Assembly: GCF_014196765.1 (NCBI RefSeq)
Contig: NZ_JACIEE010000002.1
Coordinates: 372,001 to 436,000 of the forward strand
Source: Mycoplana azooxidifex
GTDB taxonomy: Bacteria > Pseudomonadota > Alphaproteobacteria > Rhizobiales > Rhizobiaceae
Reading direction: 5' to 3'
DNA: 64,000 bases
Below the pieces are notes generated by a model. That model ran no database searches. It saw only the letters and a program-made list of their open reading frames with translations, and was not told the DNA's origin. The position numbers and the translations under genes are program-made. This document shows positions 28,107 through 37,730 of the stretch, piece after piece (positions within the stretch are counted from its first letter, which is position 1; every line of letters starts with the position of its first letter).

Positions 28107-28796
28107 TCACATCGCTTCCTGCCATTCCGCCAGCGCCGCAATCACCTCCGGCAGATCGCTCATGCGCGAAATCACCGTCTCCGCGCCGGCATCGGTCAGC
28201 CGGTCGGCATGCGAGGGATAGGTGTGCGAGGCGCCGGTGAAGCCGACGACGCGCATGCCGGCGGCGCGCGCGCCATGGATGCCGTGCACGGAATCCTCGA
28301 TCACCAGCGTGCGGGCCGGATCGGCGTCGAACTGCTTGGCGCCATGCAGGAAGATGTCCGGCTTCGGCTTCACCCGGTCGGGGCCGAGGTCCTTGGCCGA
28401 GTAGATGTGCGGCGCAAAGACCTCCTTCAGCCCGACCCGCGTCAGCATCAGGTCCAGCCGGTGCGAGGCGGAATTCGAGCAGATGCAATAGGGGCGACGC
28501 AGCCGCGACAGGGCGAATTTCACGCCCTCGATGACCTTGACCTCGTTGGCCAGCCGCGCGTCGAGCAGTTTCTCCGACTTGTCGAGCAGCGTCGCCGAAA
28601 GCGGGATGGAGGCCTCGCGTTCGATGGTGAGCAGGATGTTGTGCCAGGTCATGCCCGCGAAGCGCTCGCCCATCTCCTCGACGCCGATCGGATAGCCGGC
28701 CTCGGTCAGCAAGCGGGATTCGACCTCCGCCGCGATGATCTCGGAATCGACGAGAACGCCGTCGCAATCGAAAATGATGAGGTCGAAACCTTCCAT
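28107..28796 (-). CDS. HAD superfamily hydrolase (CbbY/phosphoglucomutase-like)
   Basis: A 229-residue haloacid dehalogenase-fold phosphatase of the CbbY/Gph-like subfamily. The motifs are motif I FDCDGVLVDSE at the very N-terminus (nucleophile Asp9), motif II CSNSASH region, motif III Lys in the KPKPDIFLHGAKQF segment, and motif IV VIEDSVHGIHGARAAGM. Probably dephosphorylates a sugar phosphate or glycolate phosphate; the substrate cannot be told from sequence. The start at 28796 (MEGFDLIIFD) is the conserved one; the open frame extends upstream without conservation. It is divergent from bioR across 170 bases. Confidence 0.88.
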   Translation of the reverse strand: MEGFDLIIFDCDGVLVDSEIIAAEVESRLLTEAGYPIGVEEMGERFAGMTWHNILLTIEREASIPLSATLLDKSEKLLDARLANEVKVIEGVKFALSRLRRPYCICSNSASHRLDLMLTRVGLKEVFAPHIYSAKDLGPDRVKPKPDIFLHGAKQFDADPARTLVIEDSVHGIHGARAAGMRVVGFTGASHTYPSHADRLTDAGAETVISRMSDLPEVIAALAEWQEAM

Positions 28797-28966
28797 GGAA
28801 ACTGTCCTATCGGGAGGGGCACGAAGCCGGCGCGACCGCGATGCGGCGCAAAATGGATATGCGGAGGCATTTATACGATGCGGCCGCAAAGCTCAACATC
28901 GACTGCCGGTTTGCCGCAAACATCGGCGCGCTCGACAGGGTTGGTCGAGCCTTCTATCAGTAACGC

Positions 28967-29635
28967 ATGACGAACAGCCAAGACGACACGATCGCAAGCC
29001 GCATCAGCCGCGTTCTCGCCGAGCGGATCATCTCCGGCGCGCTGCCGCCCGGCGCGCGGCTGCGCCAGGATCATCTGGCCGAAGAGTTCGGCGCCAGCCA
29101 TGTCCCGGTCCGCGAGGCGTTCCGGCGGCTGGAGGCGCAGGGGCTCGCCGTCAGCGAACCGCGCCGCGGCGTGCGCGTCGCCGCCTTCGACCTGCGCGAG
29201 GTGCGCGAAGTGGCCGAGATGCGCGCGGCGCTCGAGGTGCTGGCGTTGCGCCACGCCATTGCCAACCTGACGCCGGCCATCCTGGAGCGGGCGGCCGAGG
29301 CGACCACGGCGGCCGATGCCGCGCGCGACGTCCGCGCCTGGGAGGCGGCCAACCGGGCCTTCCACCGCCTGATCCTGGAGCCCTGCGCCATGCCGCGCCT
29401 TATGGCCTCGATCGACGACCTGCATGCCGCCAGCGCCCGCTTCCTGTTTTCCGCCTGGCAATCGAGCTGGCAGCCGCGCACCGACCACGATCATCGCGCA
29501 ATCCTCGCAGCGCTCAGGGACGGCAACGGCGAGGAGGCCGTCTCGATCCTCGGCCGACACGTGCAGTGGATCGGCCGCACGCCCGTGCGCAACGCCACCG
29601 GCGAGACCCGCGAGATCTTCTCGATCGTCGGCTGA
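28967..29635 (+). CDS. bioR: GntR-family transcriptional repressor BioR
   Basis: A 222-residue regulator with an N-terminal GntR winged helix-turn-helix (about residues 8-75, LPPGARLRQDHLAEEFGASHVPVREAFRRLEAQGLAV) and a C-terminal FCD ligand domain (about 85-210) with metal-binding His and Asp candidates (RAFHRLILE, DHDHRAIL). BioR represses biotin transport or synthesis genes in alphaproteobacteria through TTATnnATAA operators. Three such boxes lie in the 220 bases between this gene and bioY, so the assignment as BioR is based on operator and neighbour as well as family. Confidence 0.88.
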   Translation: MTNSQDDTIASRISRVLAERIISGALPPGARLRQDHLAEEFGASHVPVREAFRRLEAQGLAVSEPRRGVRVAAFDLREVREVAEMRAALEVLALRHAIANLTPAILERAAEATTAADAARDVRAWEAANRAFHRLILEPCAMPRLMASIDDLHAASARFLFSAWQSSWQPRTDHDHRAILAALRDGNGEEAVSILGRHVQWIGRTPVRNATGETREIFSIVG

Positions 29636-29674
29636 TGGGCGGCCGTCCCAACGGCCGGGCGCGTAACTTGTGAA

Positions 29675-29684
29675 TTATCTATAA
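29675..29684. promoter_or_regulatory. BioR box 1
   Basis: TTATCTATAA, a perfect match to the BioR operator, 40 bases after the bioR stop and 173 bases before bioY. It is further upstream than the other two boxes and may add cooperative binding by looping; function not shown. Confidence 0.65.
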
Positions 29685-29807
29685 TTTTTTTCACGCCACG
29701 AAAGGCCTGTTTTTCAGGGCGGACGTGCAGGTTCCGCCTGCGTGAGTCGCATCAGCACCCTCTGTCAGCTGCTTGACGGTTCAACGGATTTCGACCTAGC
29801 GTAGGAA

Positions 29808-29817
29808 TTATAGATAA
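29808..29817. promoter_or_regulatory. BioR box 2 at the bioY promoter
   Basis: TTATAGATAA, the same operator sequence read on the other strand as boxes 1 and 3. A TTGACG element at 29773 with a TAGCGT about 18 bases on suggests that this box overlaps the transcription start. Confidence 0.8.
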
Positions 29818-29826
29818 TTATTCCGG

Positions 29827-29836
29827 TTATCTATAA
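29827..29836. promoter_or_regulatory. BioR box 3 in the bioY leader
   Basis: TTATCTATAA, centred 19 bp (nearly two helical turns) from box 2 and 20 bases before the bioY start codon, just before the CCAGGAGG ribosome-binding site. Binding here together with box 2 would block transcription of bioY. Confidence 0.8.
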
Positions 29837-29856
29837 ATCTCGCCAGGAGGATTTTG

Positions 29857-30444
29857 ATGTTCCAACTCGCTGCCGCCGGCCCGTCCGGTTTCGATCCCTT
29901 GCGCCTTAATGCGCGTTCCGCCCCGATGCGCATCGCCTTCGTGCTGGCCGGCACGCTGGCGCTGGCGCTCGCCTCGCGCATCAGCGTGCCGATGGTGCCG
30001 GTGCCGATCACGATGCAGACCTTCGCCGTCACCATGATCGGTGCGCTTTATGGCTGGCGGCTCGGCACGCTCACCGTGCTGGCCTGGCTCGGCGAGGGCA
30101 TGGCCGGCCTGCCGGTGCTTGCAGGCGGGACAGGGGGCATCGCCCATTTCGCCGGGCCGACCGCGGGCTATCTCGTCTCCTTCCCGCTGATGGCGGCGCT
30201 GGTCGGCTGGCTGGCCGAGCGTGGCTGGACGGGCAGCCGGATCGTTCCGAGCTTCGCGGCGCATTTCGCCGCCAACATCTTCTGCCTGGCGCTAGGCGGC
30301 GCATGGCTCGCGACGCTGATCGGCCTGGAGAAGGCGCTGATGCTGGGCGTCGTCCCCTTCGTGCTCGGCGCGCTGCTGAAGTCCGCGCTCGCAGCCGCCG
30401 TGCTGAAGGCCGTCGCACCCCGCCCCGTGCGCGACCTGTCCTGA
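29857..30444 (+). CDS. bioY: Biotin transporter substrate-binding subunit BioY
   Basis: S component of an ECF-type biotin transporter, about 195 residues and six membrane helices. Recognised by the RISVPMVPVPITMQTFAVTMIGALYGWRLG segment near residue 40, the GLPVLAGGTGGIAHFAGPTAGYLVSFPLMA signature and the C-terminal GVVPFVLGALLKSALAAAVLKAV helix. The start is ATG at 29857 after CCAGGAGG; a TTG one codon earlier is also in frame. No bioM/bioN energising subunits are near, so it either shares a general ECF module or works alone. It is controlled by BioR through the boxes upstream. Confidence 0.93.
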   Translation: MFQLAAAGPSGFDPLRLNARSAPMRIAFVLAGTLALALASRISVPMVPVPITMQTFAVTMIGALYGWRLGTLTVLAWLGEGMAGLPVLAGGTGGIAHFAGPTAGYLVSFPLMAALVGWLAERGWTGSRIVPSFAAHFAANIFCLALGGAWLATLIGLEKALMLGVVPFVLGALLKSALAAAVLKAVAPRPVRDLS

Positions 30445-30457
30445 CCTCCGCAGCACC

Positions 30458-30901
30458 GTGACTGTCCGGCTCCGCGCCCATCACCTGCTCTGCATGTTGA
30501 CCTTCGTCGGCAAGGGCTACAGCCCCGCCTTCGTCGACAACTACAGGGCGATCGCCCGCCGGCTTTCGGCGGGCGAGACAATCCTTGTCGTCGAGGGGCC
30601 GGACGATATCTGCGCGCCGCTGCTGGACGGCGATACCCATTGCCACGACGAAAGCGTCGCCGGGCGCGACCGGCAGGCCGCGGAAGCCGTGTCCGCCCTG
30701 ACAAGCACCGCGGTCGCCGCAGGCACGACCATCGTGCCGGACGAGGCGCTGCTGGAGCGCCTGCGCTCCGCCTTCGGCAGTGGCGATCTGCGCACAGCCT
30801 GTGGCGGCTGCGAGTGGAGCGATCTCTGCTCGCGCGTCTCAGCCCACGGCTTTCCCGGCGTCCTCGTGGGCAGGGCACCGGCCACCGGCGAAGGCTGTTG
30901 A
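30458..30901 (+). CDS. DUF1284 domain protein
   Basis: A 147-residue protein of the DUF1284 family, starting with GTG (MTVRLRAHHLLCMLTFVGKGYSP). Conserved cysteine and histidine residues (HHLLC, CAPLLDGDTHCHDES, CGGCEWSDLCS) suggest a metal or iron-sulfur cofactor. It follows bioY by 13 bases and is probably in the same transcript under BioR. The family function is unknown; co-occurrence with bioY raises the idea of a role linked to biotin, which is inference only. Confidence 0.82.
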   Translation: MTVRLRAHHLLCMLTFVGKGYSPAFVDNYRAIARRLSAGETILVVEGPDDICAPLLDGDTHCHDESVAGRDRQAAEAVSALTSTAVAAGTTIVPDEALLERLRSAFGSGDLRTACGGCEWSDLCSRVSAHGFPGVLVGRAPATGEGC

Positions 30902-31008
30902 AGTTTCGCTGCAGTGCCTTCACGCGCTGCCGCAAGAGGGAGAATCGAAATGTGAGGATCGCGCGCCAAGCCTCGAATTCGATTCGGCTTTTGATAGTGA
31001 CGCCGTGC

Positions 31009-31701
31009 TCAGCGGCGCTCCGGCAGCGGGAACAGATCGAGGAACTGCCGCTCGCCCTTGGGCGTGAAATGGATTGCGCGGCTGTCTTCGCTGCGCCGCG
31101 CCCAGCCCGTCTCGATGAAGCGCGAAAGCAGCGCCTCGCCGAGTGAGCCGGCAAGGTGCGAACGCCGTTCACTCCAGTCGAGGCAGGTGCGGCAGACCGG
31201 CCGCCGCTGGCTCCGGAGCCCGGTGACGTCTATGCCGATCCCGGCCATCTTCGCTTCGCCCTCGGCAGTCAGCGCCGCATCGTCGCCGTCGACTGAGACA
31301 TGCCCGTCGGCGACCAGCCGGTCGAGCATGCGCACGCCGAAGTCGCCGGCAAGGTGGTTGTAGCAGACGCGCGCCTTGCGCAGCGCCGGGTCCTTCGGGC
31401 CGGGCCGGGCGCGCAGGAAACCGCGATGGGCGGCAAAGCCCATCAGCCCCTCCAGCATCAGCCCGACCTCGTCGTCGGCGAGCGCGAAGTAGCGATGCCG
31501 TCCCTGCTTGCGCTGGCTGACGAGGCCGCCCGCTTCCAGCTTCGCAAGATGCGAACTCGCCGTCGAAAGGGTGATGCCGGCGGCCCCCGCAAGCTCCGTC
31601 GCCGTCAGCGCCCGGCCGCCCATCAGCACGGTCAGCATGTTGGCGCGGGCAGGGTCGCCGATGAGCGCGCCGATCTGCGCTATGTCCGGTCCTTCTTTCA
31701 T
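31009..31701 (-). CDS. ArsR-family transcriptional regulator
   Basis: A 230-residue regulator with an N-terminal ArsR-type winged helix (about residues 5-80: GDPARANMLTVLMGGRALTATELAGAAGITLSTASSHLAKLEAGGLV) and a long C-terminal extension containing a Cys pair (VCRTCLDWSERRSHLAGSLG near 180). It is longer than a metal-sensing ArsR, and no typical metal site is seen. The start at 31701 (MKEGPDIAQIGALIG) is conserved; the open frame continues upstream over its own promoter. It faces the divergent NIPSNAP and monooxygenase genes across 76 bases, where CTTCG/CGAAG half-sites (around 31703-31720) could be the operator. Confidence 0.85.
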   Translation of the reverse strand: MKEGPDIAQIGALIGDPARANMLTVLMGGRALTATELAGAAGITLSTASSHLAKLEAGGLVSQRKQGRHRYFALADDEVGLMLEGLMGFAAHRGFLRARPGPKDPALRKARVCYNHLAGDFGVRMLDRLVADGHVSVDGDDAALTAEGEAKMAGIGIDVTGLRSQRRPVCRTCLDWSERRSHLAGSLGEALLSRFIETGWARRSEDSRAIHFTPKGERQFLDLFPLPERR

Positions 31702-31777
31702 ACTTCGATCGTAACCGAAGCATTGTCGTCGCGCAACATGCCATCCTGCGGTCATCGAAACAGAAAAGGACGCACCG

Positions 31778-32107
31778 ATGATCACCTGCTTCATCCGCTA
31801 CGAGATCGACCCGTTCAAGAAGGAGGAATTTGCCACCTACGCCCGCAACTGGGGCGAGGCCATCCCGCGCAACGGCGCCGGCCTGATCGGCTATTTCGCC
31901 CCGCACGAGGGCTCGGCTACGGCCGCCTACGGCGTCTACACCATCGAAAGCCTCGCCGCCTACGAGGCCTATCGCGCCCGGCTCGCCGCCGATCCGCTGG
32001 GTGCGGAGAACTACGCGTTCGCCCGCCGCGAGCGCTTCATCCTCAAGGAGGACCGCATCTTCCTGAAGAACGTCTCGACGCCGCATGCCGATCGGGTGCA
32101 ACGATGA
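31778..32107 (+). CDS. NIPSNAP family protein
   Basis: A 109-residue protein of the NIPSNAP fold (ferredoxin-like dimeric alpha/beta barrel). The N-terminus MITCFIRYEIDPFKKEEFATYARNWGEAIPRNGAGLIGYFAPHEGS is the family signature; the C-terminus RRERFILKEDRIFLKNV is also typical. Function is unknown. The stop overlaps the start of the next small monooxygenase-like gene (ATGA), so the two are coupled, and both are divergent from the ArsR-type regulator that probably controls them. Confidence 0.87.
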   Translation: MITCFIRYEIDPFKKEEFATYARNWGEAIPRNGAGLIGYFAPHEGSATAAYGVYTIESLAAYEAYRARLAADPLGAENYAFARRERFILKEDRIFLKNVSTPHADRVQR

Positions 32108-32454
32108 TCGCCGTCATCTTCGAGGTCGCACCGGCACCCGGCCGCCGCGACGTCTATCTGAACCTCGCCGCCGGCCTTGTCGCGCAACTGCAGGAGATCG
32201 ACGGCTTCGTCTCGATCGAGCGCTTCGAGAGCCTGTCGGTGCCGGGCAAGATCCTGTCCTTGTCCTTCTGGCGCGACGAGGCCGCGGTCACAGCCTGGCG
32301 CAACGGCGCCGACCACCGCACAGCCCAGAAGGCCGGCCGGGACGGCGTCTTCGCCGACTATCGCCTGCGGGTGGTCAAGGTGCTGCGCGACTACGGCATG
32401 TTCGAGCGCGACGAGGCGCCGGAGGATAGCCGGACGGTGCACGATGCTGCGTAA
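32104..32454 (+). CDS. Antibiotic biosynthesis monooxygenase (ABM) domain protein
   Basis: A 116-residue dimeric ferredoxin-like fold protein of the ABM superfamily (MIAVIFEVAPAPGRRDVYLNLAAGL...IDGFVSIERFESLSVPGKILSLSFWRDEAAVTAWRNGADHRTAQKAGR). Members include heme-degrading and quinone-oxidising enzymes; the substrate here is unknown. Its start overlaps the NIPSNAP stop by ATGA. The pair may respond to a redox or xenobiotic signal read by the divergent ArsR-type regulator; inference from context. Confidence 0.85.
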   Translation: MIAVIFEVAPAPGRRDVYLNLAAGLVAQLQEIDGFVSIERFESLSVPGKILSLSFWRDEAAVTAWRNGADHRTAQKAGRDGVFADYRLRVVKVLRDYGMFERDEAPEDSRTVHDAA

Positions 32455-32463
32455 GAGGTGAGG

Positions 32464-32812
32464 TTACTGGGGCCCGCCGATGGATGCCCGAAGGGCGAGA
32501 AGCGCCTTCTTGAGGGCAGGCAGGTCATGTGCCGCGACATTCCATATCACGTCGTCGGCGATGCGGTGGTACTCGTGACGCAGGATATTGCCCATGCCGC
32601 GGATGGACCGCCACGGAATGCCCGGCGCCTGCCGGAGCATCGCATCGGGGATGTGCCTGCTCGCTTCGGAAATGATCTCGATGGCGCGCTGGACCGCGAG
32701 CCGGAGAATGTCGTCCTTGCCAAAATCTTCACGCGTCCTCCTGCGAGCGCGGTCTCGATCAGTGCGATCGTCTCCAGCATCTCGGTCAGGATCACTTCGA
32801 TATCGTGCGCCA

Positions 32813-32813
<1 letters not shown>
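32464..32813 (-). pseudogene. HepT-like HEPN ribonuclease toxin, frameshifted
   Basis: DUF86/HepT toxin of a HEPN/MNT pair. Reading the minus strand, the first 25 codons (MAHDIEVILTEMLETIALIETALAG) are in one frame; the rest (REDFGKDDILRLAVQRAIEIISEASRHIPDA...WRSIRGMGNILRHEYHRI) is in another. The shift falls at about 32738-32745, where one base seems to have been lost in GGAGGACGCGTGAAG. The R-x4-x-H-type HEPN active site is present in the second part (MGNILRHEYHRI). The start overlaps the stop of the MNT gene (TGATG). As written no full toxin is made, unless the shift is a sequencing error. Confidence 0.8.
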
Positions 32814-34389
<1,576 letters not shown>

Positions 34390-34703
34390 GCCGGGCGCGA
34401 AAGCGGATCGGCAAAGACATACCTCCTGTCGTGGCCTTCGGCGTTCCCTGCGCCGGAGGTCGCGGCAGTTTCGGTCCCCGGATCTCGCGGAAGGATCCGG
34501 CACGGATGAGGCTTGCGGCTATTCGTCCGCGCGAACCGTTCGGGCGCATTCGCCCGCGGGTAGACATGGACAAAGCCTCGACTGTGTGGGCACAATGCCC
34601 TCGCACATGCCGGGAGGAAATGAGGGCCACCAACAATAATCAAGAGACCGGTGGAACCCGGGGCGTCGGATTGCATTCATAACGTGTAAAGCGGGAGGCG
34701 ATC
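34390..34703. other. Non-coding gap after ccrM
   Basis: About 310 bases with no convincing gene on either strand; the open frames there have no recognisable sequence and no ribosome-binding site. The right end holds a GGGAGG site for the next small gene. Confidence 0.4.
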
Positions 34704-34895
34704 ATGAGGCATATCGAAATCGGAAACCTCGATCCGGAACAGGCAAAGCGTGTCTGGGAGGTTACTGAATACTGCCGCAAGGCCGGCGTCAGCCGGAGGG
34801 AAGAGCAAAGGCTGATCAAGATACTCGGCCGCTATGCTTCCGCCCACGAACTGCAGATGAACATCGTTCGTCCCAACAATCGCTCCCGCTGCTGA
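34704..34895 (+). CDS. Conserved small hypothetical protein, 63 aa
   Basis: A 63-residue soluble protein with a charged helical pattern (MRHIEIGNLDPEQAKRVWEVTEYCRKAGVSRREEQRLIKILGRYASAHEL). The ATG follows a strong GCGGGAGG ribosome-binding site at the right spacing. Codon use is as in neighbouring genes. It is not recognised; the RREEQRLIKILG segment resembles a helix-turn-helix but this is weak. It stands alone between ccrM and a bidirectional terminator. Confidence 0.65.
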   Translation: MRHIEIGNLDPEQAKRVWEVTEYCRKAGVSRREEQRLIKILGRYASAHELQMNIVRPNNRSRC

Positions 34896-35150
34896 ATTTC
34901 AGCCGGAAGCCGCTTCCTCGAGACGCCGCTCGCGCGTCTTCTCTCCAAGTTTCACATCCTGTCCCTGCTGCGGTACGTAGCTCAGCTCCTGCTCCCTTGG
35001 GCGCAGGAATGTAAGTCTTTACGAATATTCGGAGAATACCCGGTTTGGCGGCCGGCGTTCAGCGGCGGTTAACCATCCGGGCCTAAGGTCGACAGCAGAC
35101 AGACAGAGCTTCCGTCTTTCCGGTTTCGTACCTTCAGTCCCGGAGAGACG

Positions 35151-35188
35151 AAAACGCCCGGGACCGGCAACGGCCCCGGGCGTTTTTT
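35151..35188. terminator. Strong bidirectional terminator
   Basis: A 13-bp GC-rich stem (AACGCCCGGG-A-CCG with CGG-C-CCCGGGCGTT) and GCAA loop, with a T6 run on the plus strand and a T4 run on the minus strand. It lies 44 bases after the HAD gene (minus strand), and would also end any rightward transcript coming from 34.7-35.1 kb. Confidence 0.8.
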
Positions 35189-35231
35189 GTCATGGCCGGG
35201 TTTGTCATAGTCGGGTTTTCAGGTGACATGA

Positions 35232-35846
35232 TCAGAGCGTGATGCCGTGCGCGGCGAGGTCGCTCTTCAGCTTCTCGCCATCCTTGAAGTGCACGGCGTT
35301 CCAGCCGGCGGCCCGGGCGCCCTCGACGTTCTTCTCCGCATCGTCGATGAAGAGCGTGTGTTGAGGTTCCAGGCCGAAGTCGCGCGCATGCCGCTCGTAG
35401 ATGGCGACGTCCGGCTTGATCAGGCCGATCTCGCCCGAAACCGTCACCCCGCGCGGCAGGTCGAGGAAGGGGTAGAGCTTGCGCGCCTCCTTGAAGGTGT
35501 CGGCGGCGAAATTGGTCAGCATGGTGACGTCGCGGCCATCGGACACCAGCGTCTCCATGATCGCGACGCTCTCGACATAGGCGTGCGAGACCATCTCCTG
35601 CCAGAGCTTGCGGAAGGCGCGGATGTTTTCCTCGTGCTCGGGATAGTCCCTGATCAGCAGCGCTTCGGCGTCTTCCCATGTCCGGCCGCGGTCCTGTTCC
35701 AGGTTCCAGTCGTGCGTGCAGACATTGGCGAAGAACCAGTTGCGCTCCGCATCGTCGGGGATCAGCCGGCTGAACGGGATGTGGGGGTCGTAATGGATCA
35801 GCACCCGACCGATGTCGAAGACGATGTGGTGGATTTCGATGGTCAT
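35232..35846 (-). CDS. HAD family hydrolase (epoxide-hydrolase/dehalogenase-like)
   Basis: A 204-residue phosphatase of HAD subfamily IA. Motif I is HIVFDIGRVLIHYDP (Asp at about residue 11, with the second Asp of the DxD pair replaced by Gly), motif II MLTNFA, and motif III-IV IKPDVAIYERHARDFGL...LFIDDAEKNVEGARAAGW. The altered motif I is normal for the dehalogenase/epoxide hydrolase-N type branch. Substrate unknown. It follows mutY by 7 bases on the same strand and ends at a strong terminator, so mutY and this gene form one unit. Confidence 0.87.
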   Translation of the reverse strand: MTIEIHHIVFDIGRVLIHYDPHIPFSRLIPDDAERNWFFANVCTHDWNLEQDRGRTWEDAEALLIRDYPEHEENIRAFRKLWQEMVSHAYVESVAIMETLVSDGRDVTMLTNFAADTFKEARKLYPFLDLPRGVTVSGEIGLIKPDVAIYERHARDFGLEPQHTLFIDDAEKNVEGARAAGWNAVHFKDGEKLKSDLAAHGITL

Positions 35847-35853
35847 GGGATGC

Positions 35854-36984
35854 TTACCCTCTCGATTGCATCGGCTCTATTGCGCGGGGCCGCGGCTGGA
35901 ACGCGTCCGGAATAGCCTGCTTGATTGCTTTCTTCATGACGCTGGGCAGCGCCTCTCCCGCAAGGCTTTCCTCGGGTTCCCACCATCCCGGTCCGACACC
36001 CTGTCCTGCAGCGGTCGTGCGGCTGACCCTGGAACGGAAGACCGTGAGGCGCAACTCGAAATGCGTGAACACGTGGACGACCGTCCCGCAGTCGTGCCAC
36101 TTGCCGTCGAAGGGCGCGGTATCCGTGCCGGTGTCGCCGTCCTGCCTTGCCGTCCAGTCGGTGTTCGGCACCTCGGTCATGCCGCCGAGCAGCCCGTGGC
36201 CGGGTCGCTTGCGCAAGAACACAGCCCCCGTCTCGTCGATAGCAACGAAGGCGGCGCCCAACCGGACAGGCCTTTCCTTCTTGCCCGCCTTCACCGGAAA
36301 GCGCTCCGGATCGTCGCTCGCAAGTGCTGCGCAGGACTCGTTGACCGGACAGAGCGCGCAGGCCGGCCGCTTCGGCGTGCAGATCGTGGCGCCGAGATCC
36401 ATCATCGCCTGGGCGAAGTCCCCCGGCCGCGCGGTCGGCGTCATCCTGGCGACGAGGGCGCGCATCAGCGGCTTGGAGCCGGGCAGTGGAGCATCGACGG
36501 CGTTCAGCCGCGAGATGACGCGCTCGACATTGCCGTCGAGCACGGCCGCCGGCCGGTCGAAGGCGATGGCGGCGATGGCGGCCGCCGTATAGTCGCCGAT
36601 GCCGGGCAAGGCCTTCAGGCCCTCCTCCGTATCGGGGAAGCGCCCGCCATGCGAATATGCGACGGCTTCGGCGCATTTCTTCAGGTTGCGCGCTCGCGCA
36701 TAGTAGCCGAGCCCGGCCCAGGCCTTCATCACCTCTTCCGTCTCCGCCTCGGCAAGGCCTGTGACCGTCGGCCATTTGGCGGTGAAGAGCGTGAAGTAGG
36801 ATTTCACCGCCTGCACGGTCGTCTGCTGCAGCATCACCTCCGAAAGCCAGACCTTGTAGGGATCCGGCCGGATGCCGCGCGCGGCCATCGGCGGCGAGAT
36901 GCGCCAGGGCAGGTCGCGATGGTGCCGGTCGTACCAGGCGACGATCTTTCCGGTCTGGTCTGCGGCGGCGGGTGATTTCGTCAT
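35854..36984 (-). CDS. mutY: Adenine DNA glycosylase MutY
   Basis: Base-excision repair enzyme that removes adenine mispaired with 8-oxoguanine. The 376-residue protein has the helix-hairpin-helix (LPGIGDYTAAAIAAIAF, near residue 125), the catalytic Asp and the LDGNVERVISRL segment, the [4Fe-4S] cluster cysteines CTPKRPACALCPVNESC (C-x6-C-x2-C-x5-C), and a C-terminal NUDIX-like domain recognising 8-oxoG (LRKRPGHGLLGGMTEVPNT). The catalytic Glu is in WLSEVMLQQT. The start at 36984 (MTKSPAAADQTGK) is the most plausible. It is divergent from the DciA-like gene. Confidence 0.94.
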   Translation of the reverse strand: MTKSPAAADQTGKIVAWYDRHHRDLPWRISPPMAARGIRPDPYKVWLSEVMLQQTTVQAVKSYFTLFTAKWPTVTGLAEAETEEVMKAWAGLGYYARARNLKKCAEAVAYSHGGRFPDTEEGLKALPGIGDYTAAAIAAIAFDRPAAVLDGNVERVISRLNAVDAPLPGSKPLMRALVARMTPTARPGDFAQAMMDLGATICTPKRPACALCPVNESCAALASDDPERFPVKAGKKERPVRLGAAFVAIDETGAVFLRKRPGHGLLGGMTEVPNTDWTARQDGDTGTDTAPFDGKWHDCGTVVHVFTHFELRLTVFRSRVSRTTAAGQGVGPGWWEPEESLAGEALPSVMKKAIKQAIPDAFQPRPRAIEPMQSRG

Positions 36985-37089
36985 CAGTTTGCCTGGACGC
37001 GATAAGGAAGCGTATAACTGGCGAAGCAACGCTATTTCTTCAAGGCAAATTTCGCCTGCCGAGGAATATTTTCCGCTGGAGTACCTGCC

Positions 37090-37608
37090 GTGAATTCCCG
37101 ACCCGCCCGCAAGGGTGCCCAGCAGATCAGCGAGGTCGCCAACCGCCTGATCGATCCCGTGCTTGCCAGGCGCGCCGGCATCAACACCATGCTGCTCGGA
37201 TCCTGGGACGAGATCGCCGGCAGCGCCTTTGCCGATTGCAGCCGGCCGGAGAAGATCGCCTGGCCGCGCCGGGTGTCGGAGATGGCCGGCGAGGACGGCG
37301 GCCACCAGCCCGGCACGCTGACGATCGCCTGCGAGGGCTCGCGCGCGCTGTTCCTGTCGCATCAGCAGGGCGAGCTCATCCAGCGCATCAACGGCTTCTT
37401 CGGCTTCCCGGCGATCCGCCAGATCCGGATCGTGCAGAAGCCGGTGACGCCGCCCGCAAGGCGCCGGCGCCCGCCGCGGCCGCTCACCGGCGAGGCGGCG
37501 CGTCATCTGGACGCACTGGTGGAGGGGATCGAGGGCGACGCGCTGAAAGCGGCGCTGAAACGGCTCGGCACCGCAGTCCTCGGCCAAAAGGGGTCCAAGC
37601 GCCCCTGA
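37090..37608 (+). CDS. DUF721/DciA-like protein
   Basis: A 172-residue protein of the DUF721 family, which includes DciA, the loader of the replicative helicase DnaB in bacteria that lack DnaC. Recognised by the central KH-like domain (LGSWDEIAGSAFADCSRPEKIAWPRR, PGTLTIACEGSRALFLSHQQGELIQRINGFFG) and the basic C-terminal tail (PPARRRRPPRPLTG). The start is GTG at 37090. Function is by family inference. It lies between mutY (divergent) and the DsbA-like gene (120 bases on), which probably has its own promoter. Confidence 0.85.
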   Translation: MNSRPARKGAQQISEVANRLIDPVLARRAGINTMLLGSWDEIAGSAFADCSRPEKIAWPRRVSEMAGEDGGHQPGTLTIACEGSRALFLSHQQGELIQRINGFFGFPAIRQIRIVQKPVTPPARRRRPPRPLTGEAARHLDALVEGIEGDALKAALKRLGTAVLGQKGSKRP

Positions 37609-37730
37609 GCGGCACCATCACAAGGTCACAATTCTTTGAAGGTCATGGTGTTGGCGCAGCTTGTCCGGTTTGAAAAGCCGGTATATCCCGGCGAACGAAG
37701 CATTTTTACTTGTCCCCTACAGGAGAGACC

